Source of the DNA: Manis javanica
Taxonomy: Eukaryota; Chordata; Mammalia; Pholidota; Manidae
Length of the DNA: 64,000 bases
Assembly (NCBI RefSeq): GCF_040802235.1
Contig: NC_133166.1
Location: 1,240,001 to 1,304,000, forward strand
Direction: 5' to 3'
A model generated the notes under the pieces. It was not told the DNA's origin. It was given only the letters and a program-made list of their open reading frames with translations, and searched no databases. This document shows positions 58,225-64,000 of the stretch, one piece after another; within the stretch, counting starts at the first letter, position 1, and every line of letters starts with the position of its first letter. Position numbers and translations under genes: made by a program.

Positions 58225-58685
58225 GTCCCCGTTGGGGTGGGGGTGGTGCTTGGCCCCGAGGCCCCTTGGCCCACTGCTATCCCGTGTGGAAAACCCGTCA
58301 ATCCCACTGTAAGAAGAATCTGCTTTTGGAGCGAGCGACCTTCTGCAGCCAGCGTGTCTGATGACTGCGCCAGAGCCCCCTTCTGCCGTCCAGCCCCACC
58401 ATCTGTGCCTGCCCACCCAGGAAGGGCTGTACAGCTGCCGGCATGTGGTCTGAGGCTTGTTCTCCTACCAACACTCCAGCCAGCAGCGGGGTGTGTGGGC
58501 GGGGATGTGGCCTGCCCCCCACCACCTGCTCACAGAGCCATTCGCCGAAAATAACTCGACACTGATGTCCTGTGGTCGGGAACAACAGGACACCGGCTGC
58601 GGAATGTGTGCCTCCCAGAGCCGGGGCGCCGCCGCCTCGCCGAGGGTGAAGGAAAGAGGCCCTAGTGAGCCCGCGTTAGGGAGAA
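58225..58685. promoter_or_regulatory. CpG-enriched block, possible orphan promoter
   Basis: By hand count, about two dozen CpGs lie within about 460 nt of GC-rich sequence, densest at 58620-58680 ('ggggcgccgccgcctcgccg'). The surroundings are AT-rich and nearly CpG-free. No known first exon was recognised. It may be a promoter, or an exapted or chance GC-rich segment. Overlapping open frames on both strands are probably due to base composition. Confidence 0.35.
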
Positions 58686-58775
58686 ATGAGGGATGGAGGG
58701 GGAGGGAGGACAAGGGGTGGGAAGGAAAGGAAAGATGGAAAAGCGGAGGGAAGGGAAGGAAAAAGGCAAACCAAA
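58686..58775 (+). repeat. Purine (GGA/GAAA) tract
   Basis: Almost uninterrupted purines, for example 'ggatggagggggagggagga' and 'gggaagggaaggaaaaaggc'. It lies directly beside the CpG-rich block. Confidence 0.8.
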
Positions 58776-58779
58776 CACC

Positions 58780-59135
58780 ATAAGGAAACCTCTCTTTGGT
58801 GTCTGCATGTGTGCACTTACTATGTATACACACACACACCAAAAACCTGAGGAGATTCCGAGTGGTTATTTTTAAGAGTGTGTCTGAAGATGAACGTTAA
58901 GACTCTCACTTTTATCCCTAACTTTTCTTGTATATTGTATACATTTTCTGAATTAGTCTATCTTAATTTGCATTTTTTTCTAAAGAAGAAAAGCAGCGTT
59001 CTGTTTAACGAGGAGGAGGCTCTCCCCTTGCAGAAAAATGGCCGCTGCTACCGCGTGGAAACAAACAAGGGCAAAGTGCATCCGGGACCAGAGATCCGCA
59101 AGCTACAGTCGCTGAGCCAACCACCGCCTGCCTCC
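58780..59135. other. Unassigned DNA with small CpG patch
   Basis: A short CpG-containing stretch at 58990-59115 carries an open frame (58878-59150) whose end, QKNGRCYRVETNKGKVHPG, resembles nothing I know. It could be an exon, but no splice evidence supports it. Confidence 0.3.
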
Positions 59136-59137
59136 TG

Positions 59138-59305
59138 CTTTTGCAAATAAAGTTGTATCAGCCCACAGCCACCCCCATCCATTCACATGTTGCCTATGGC
59201 TCATTTTCTAACTGTGTAGCTGCGACAGAGACCACAGGGCCTGCAAAGCGAAAATCACTTATTATTCGCTTTTTACTCAAGAAGTTTGCCAATTGCCGGT
59301 TTAGA
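59138..59305 (+). mobile_element. MER1-type hAT-Charlie element
   Basis: 'tttgcaaataaagttgtatc', 'atgttgcctatggctcattt' and 'gctgcgacagagaccacagg' are MER1 wording. It probably ends at 'gaagtttgccaattgcc'. Confidence 0.75.
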
Positions 59306-59309
59306 CTCC

Positions 59310-61609
59310 TGTTTACCTCTGAAACCGGAGTCGTGATGTCTACATTAGAACACTGACTCGACAGTTCAGACTCTGAGCGGAAGGGGTGAGAGGTAAATTT
59401 TAAATTTATTTTGTGAACTTTAAGGGTGGAATCAATAAACGTCACCTCAAAATCAGCAGCACCTGTCATCCTCTGTCATCTTCCTTCAAAGAACATGGTA
59501 CTTTGTTTGTCTCCCCCACCACGTTGTAAGAGCCGGGGCACCAGAAAACGTCTCAGTCTTGTTACTATAGCCCAGTGCTGAGCACATAGCCTGAGAGCCC
59601 AAGAAACATTGAAGGAATGAATGAATCACAATTCAGTTGCAGAACTTTTGTATGGCAGTGAAGAGAGATAGACACAATCAATGGCAGCAAGAACCAGACT
59701 CCTAAAGGAAATAAAAAGAAAAAGAAAAAGCAGTCAATCTCAAAGGGTCCTTGAAAGTAAATTAAAGATATTAACTATGCTTAGTGATTAAGTGTGACTC
59801 TTCTGTTTTTCAATTGCATTTAAAACTAGTATGGAGAAGATCTGCCTGGGGGCAAAGACTTCAGTGAAATGCAACAGTATCAGAGTGGGGAGGGGCACTT
59901 TATTGTGGTTTATTCGTTTCAGGCAGACTCAGGGGTCTTCATCTGAAAAGCCAGGTGCTTCACCCAAGGATGCTCCTTTTGAGGGGTGGGGAGCAGTCAG
60001 TGACTCTGAGGAAGAAGGAAGGAGCAGAGGGTCCAAACCGAAATCCCACCCTTTCTCTTGTTCTTTTTGAACCATAACGCTATCACGTGAGGCCCAATAA
60101 ATCCCCAGACACACAGCCCCCTCCCTCAACACACACAGTGCACAGAGGGAGGTGAGCTAGAAAACAGGGTCCAAGTGGGGCTTGGGCCCGTGGGACCAGC
60201 CAACCTGGGGACAGGCACAATGCCACGAAGGGCTTCCTTTACTCCATTCCTACTGAGAGCAAATAGGAAAATCAGGTCCTGGGGGTGGATTACCAGTTAC
60301 AACTCTTCTCCACTCCCTGTCTTCCTTCTAAGGGAGTGGATCTTATGCAGGGTCCTTCATTTGCCAGGCAAATGGCTAGATACAAGGATGAGAGACTGCA
60401 GACCTTGAAAGGGATTCAATTGTTTTGCTTAAGAACCCAGAAAAGAGGAAATGTGAAACCTTTCCCTTTTGTAAGGGGAACAGACATGAGTAATAGAAAT
60501 TTTTATTAGGTTTTGTCATAGATAAAAACTACCTCCCCAGGAACCACAGAGCTTTTCACTCTCTCCAAGACTTTCAGTAAAATTGTCATTATTCATTAGT
60601 CCTTTGTGCCACTGGATTTGCTTTCTGGGAAACGATAACAAAATTCCTGCTTCAAGGTGGGTGTAGGGTCAAGAACAGAGGCTACGCGTGGTGCCCAGTC
60701 ACATCTGAGTTACGAGAATAGCCTATTATGTTCTGCAGCCCTGGCTTTCTTATCTCTGCCTAGACAAAATGCAGAAAAATGTGCAACCTTGAAAGACAGA
60801 GACCCATTCACTCTCCTAGGTGAAACCAAAAAACCTTGTACTATTTTAGAAACAAATTAACTCCCAGTTGGCTAGCCGATACCAAAGGAAGACAACCATC
60901 CATTCAAAGGTAAATTAATCTTTTGTACAAATAACCAAACTAGAATACCAAGACTAGTGTGGCCCAAATACCCATGTAAAATTTCTCCAAACTTTGTACA
61001 ATGTGCCCCATTCTCTCAGTTGAACAATCTCCTCGTTTGTCTAAAAAGATCTGCCTGCAATCCCAGGATCCTGTATTTTTCATTAACTGTTTCACTACTG
61101 CTCCCTCCCCAGACAGATCCTCTCTACCTGGTTAATTTCACGTTCAATCAGAAAAAGGAAAACGGTACAAACCCAGATTTACCTGGAAGGGGGTATGGGT
61201 GGGGGTTACAACCTTAAAGGAATCCAGTTCAGAAATTCCTGTTTTTATCATCTTTAGGTCTTTGCTCTCCTGCAAAATCAACATCTCTTATCTACAGTGT
61301 TTCCCTGTGGGTGACGTGATGTTTTATATCATCTCAAACACTGACTTGAATGAGGAAATTCACAAAATAAATAGATTTGCTTTCTCGCAGAGCCTGCATC
61401 CCCTCATCTTTATTTCTGTTCCATTTCAGAGATTCATCTGGATTCAGACCAGCCTTTGCCAATATTTGCTCCAAATTTTCAGTCATCACCTCTTCTTCCC
61501 TCGCTGAAGGCAAGTGGTCTCTGTCTCCCTTTCTATCTGTTGTGGGGTTCAAGGAAGTGGAGTAGGAGGAAGACAGAGTATATACATAACAGCTGTAAAA
61601 AAATCAGAC
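59310..61609. other. Intergenic DNA, no recognised gene
   Basis: Open frames up to about 100 codons resemble nothing known. An L2/MIR-like snippet ('cccagtgctgagcacatagc') lies near 59570-59630. Confidence 0.4.
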
Positions 61610-63822
61610 AGACATAAAGGTATAACGTGGTACTGGAGGTCCTAGCCACGGCAATCAGACAAAACAAAGAAGTACAAGGAATCCAGATTGGTAAAGAAGA
61701 AGTCAAACTGTCACTATTTGCAGATGACATGATATTGCACATAAAAAACCCTGAAGACTCCACTGCAAAACTATTAGAACTAATATCAGAATTCAGCAAA
61801 GTTGCAGGATACAAAATTAACACACAGAAATCTGTGGCTTTCCTATATACTAACAATGAACTAATAGAAAGAGAAATCAGGAAAACAATTCCATTCAAAA
61901 TAGCATCAAAAAAAATAAAATACCTAGGAATAAATCTAACCAAGGAAGTGAAAGACCTATACCCTGAAAACTACAAGACACTCCTAAGAGAAAATAAAGA
62001 GGTCACTAACAAATGGAAACTCATCCCATGCTCCTGGCTAGGAAGAATTAATACCATCAAAATCGCCATCCTGCCCAAAGCAATATACAGATTCGATGCA
62101 ATCCCTATCAAATTACCAACAGCATTCTTCAATGAACTGGAACAAATAGTTCAAAAATTCATATGGAACCACCAAAGACCCCAAATAGCCAAAGCAATCC
62201 TGAGAAGGAAGAATAAAGTGGAGGGTATCTCGCTCCCCAACTTCAAGCTCTACTACAAAGCTACAGTAATCAAGACAATTTGGTACTGGCACAAGAACAG
62301 AGCCACAGACCAGTGGAACAGAATAGAGACTCCAGACATTAAACCAAACATATATGGCCAATTAATATATGATAAAGGAGCCATGGACATACAATGGGGA
62401 AATGACAGTCTCTTCAACAGATGGTGCTGGCAAAACTGGACAGCTGCATGCAAGAGAATGAAACTGGATCACTGTCTAACCCCATACACAAAAGTAAACT
62501 CCAAATGGATCAAAGACCTGAATGTAAGTCATGAAACCATAAAACTCTTAGAAAAAAAAATAGGCAAAAATCTCATGGACATAAACATGAGTGACTTCTT
62601 CATGAACATATCTCCCCAGGCAAGGGAAACAAAGGCAAAAATGAACAAGTGGGACTATATCAAGCTAAAAAGCTTCTGTACAGCAAAGGACACCATCAAT
62701 AGAACAAAAAGGTACCCTACAGTATGGGAGAATATATTCATAAATGACAGATCTGATAAAGGATTGACATCCAAAATATATAAAGAGCTCACACACCTCA
62801 ACAGACAAAAAGCAAATAATCCAATTAAAAAATGGGCAGAGGAGCTGAATAGACAGTTCTCTAAAGAAGAAATTCAGATGGCCAACAGGCACGTGAAAAC
62901 ATGCTCCACATCACTAATCACCAGAGAAATGCAAATTAAAACCACAATGAGATATCACCTCACACCAGTAAGGATCGCCATCATCAAAAAGACAAACAAC
63001 AACAAATGTTGGCGAGGTTGTGGAGAAAGGGGAACCCTCCTACACTGCTGGTGGGAATGTAAACTAGTTCAACCACTGTGGGAAGCAGTATGGAGGTTCC
63101 TCAGAATGCTCAAAATAGAAATACCACTTGACCCAGGAATTCCACTTCTAGGAATTTACCCTAAGAATGCAGCACTCCAGTTTGAAAAAAACAGATGCAC
63201 CCCTATGTTTATCACTGCACTGTTTACAATAGCCAAGATATGGAAGCAACCTAAATGTCCATCAGTAGATGAATGGATAAAGAAGATGTGGTACATATAC
63301 ACAATGGAATATTACGCAGCCATAAGAAAAAAACAGATCCTACCATTCGCAACAACATGGATGGAGCTAGAGGGTATTATGCTCAGTGAAATAAGCCAGG
63401 CGGAGAAGGACAAGTACCAAATGATTTCAGTCATATGTGGAGTATAAGATCAAAGGAAAACTGAAGGAACAAAACAGCAGCAGAATCACAGAACCCAAGA
63501 ATGGACTAATAGTTACCAAAGGGAAAGGGACTGGGGATGATGGGGGGGGGAAGGGAGGGATAAGGGTGGGGAAAAAGAAAGAGGGCATTAAGATTAGCAT
63601 GTATAGTGCATGGGGGGCACGGGGAAGGCTGTGCAACACAGAGAAGACAAGTAGTGATTTTATAGCATCTTACTATGAGGATGGACAGTGACTATGAAGG
63701 GGTATGTGGGGGGGACTTGGTGAAGTGGGGAACCTAGTAAACATAATGTTCTTTCTGTAATTGTAGATTAATGATACCAAAATAAAAATAAAATTAAAAA
63801 AAGACATAAAGGTATAAAGTGG
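61610..63822 (+). repeat. Target-site duplication pair of the 61.6-kb L1
   Basis: The phrase agacataaaggtataa then cgtgg (61610-61630) recurs as agacataaaggtataa then agtgg at 63802-63822: 20 of 21 positions match. The span covers both duplicates and the insert between them. Confidence 0.92.
61631..63801 (+). mobile_element. Recent LINE-1 insertion, 5'-truncated, ORF2 C-terminal part open
   Basis: About 2.17 kb. The frame is open from the insertion edge to the stop TAA at 63445-63447, about 600 codons with no break. It carries the last catalytic piece of the reverse transcriptase, the FADD box at 61717-61728, then the thumb/linker region ([51 protein letters not shown]). The Cys-rich C-terminal region follows ([20 protein letters not shown]) and the end is [14 protein letters not shown]. 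The endonuclease and most of the polymerase are missing, so it cannot move on its own. The 3' UTR is G-rich and ends with an A-rich tail at 63775-63801. The clean frame and well-matched target duplicates suggest a young copy. Confidence 0.95.
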
Positions 63823-63903
63823 AAGCCAAGACACTGGCCTGAGACAACCATTATTACCATTTCGGCCTATCTCCTCACAGGGCTTTATATGCACACAGTT
63901 TAT

Positions 63904-63927
63904 GCAACACACACACACACACACAGA
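63904..63927. repeat. CA microsatellite
   Basis: About ten CA units ('caacacacacacacacacac'), in unassigned sequence at the right edge. Confidence 0.9.
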
Positions 63928-64000
63928 ATCGTCTTGGACCCTTGCTTATGTGACTTGCTTTTTTTTTCCACTCGCTCTGTGAATTCATTCATTCCTCACA

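Noticed and set aside
58457-58842. Overlapping open frames in the CpG block (both strands)
   Set aside because: No domains. They arise from purine-rich and GC-rich composition.
61533-61943. Minus-strand open frame over the young L1
   Set aside because: Antisense of ORF2 text; not a gene.

Overview
This is mammalian nuclear DNA. It contains single-exon odorant-receptor genes, a multi-exon class C receptor relic with GT/AG splice borders, and dense LINE-1, MIR, L2, hAT (MER1, MER20) and MaLR-type LTR remains. There are no bacterial-style operons. The youngest repeats are 5'-truncated L1 copies of one 3'-end type. I saw no primate Alu, carnivore tRNA-Lys SINE, ruminant BovB/Bov-tA or equine ERE-like SINE in 64 kb. 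That points to a laurasiatherian with few active SINEs. A pangolin would fit, but this is inference from repeat content.

Two intact genes carry the identifiable function. OR9I1 (5128-6072, +) and OR6Q1 (37306-38262, -) are olfactory receptors that sit near each other in the human 11q12.1 cluster, so the window looks like the orthologous locus read in the opposite direction. A truncated OR9I-like pseudogene (10862-11265, +) lies 4.8 kb downstream of OR9I1.

Between OR9I1 and OR6Q1 lies the main surprise: the scattered remains of a class C GPCR of the vomeronasal type-2 (V2R) kind on the + strand. Recognisable pieces are exon 2 (about 19419-19710), exon 3 (26769-27582), exon 4 (29433-29649) and the seven-helix exon (about 34635-35558). 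Exon 1 and the short cysteine-rich exon 5 were not found. Exons 3 and 6 carry stops and frameshifts, so it is a pseudogene.

From 38.3 to 64 kb I recognise no protein gene. This part holds L1 copies (38.9-39.5, 47.4-48.9, 52.9-53.2, 56.9-57.9 and 61.6-63.8 kb), MLT1-like LTRs, MER1-like hAT remnants, a CpG-enriched block at about 58.2-58.7 kb and a purine tract beside it.

Other structures worth attention are: an 88-bp segment of nearby DNA copied into an old antisense L1 (32161-32248 from 33199-33286); a MIR split by two antisense L1 insertions (23.3-24.3 kb); L1 insertions with clear target-site duplications; and a weak BED-like zinc-finger relic at about 14.2 kb. No tRNA, rRNA, snRNA or CRISPR array was recognised.
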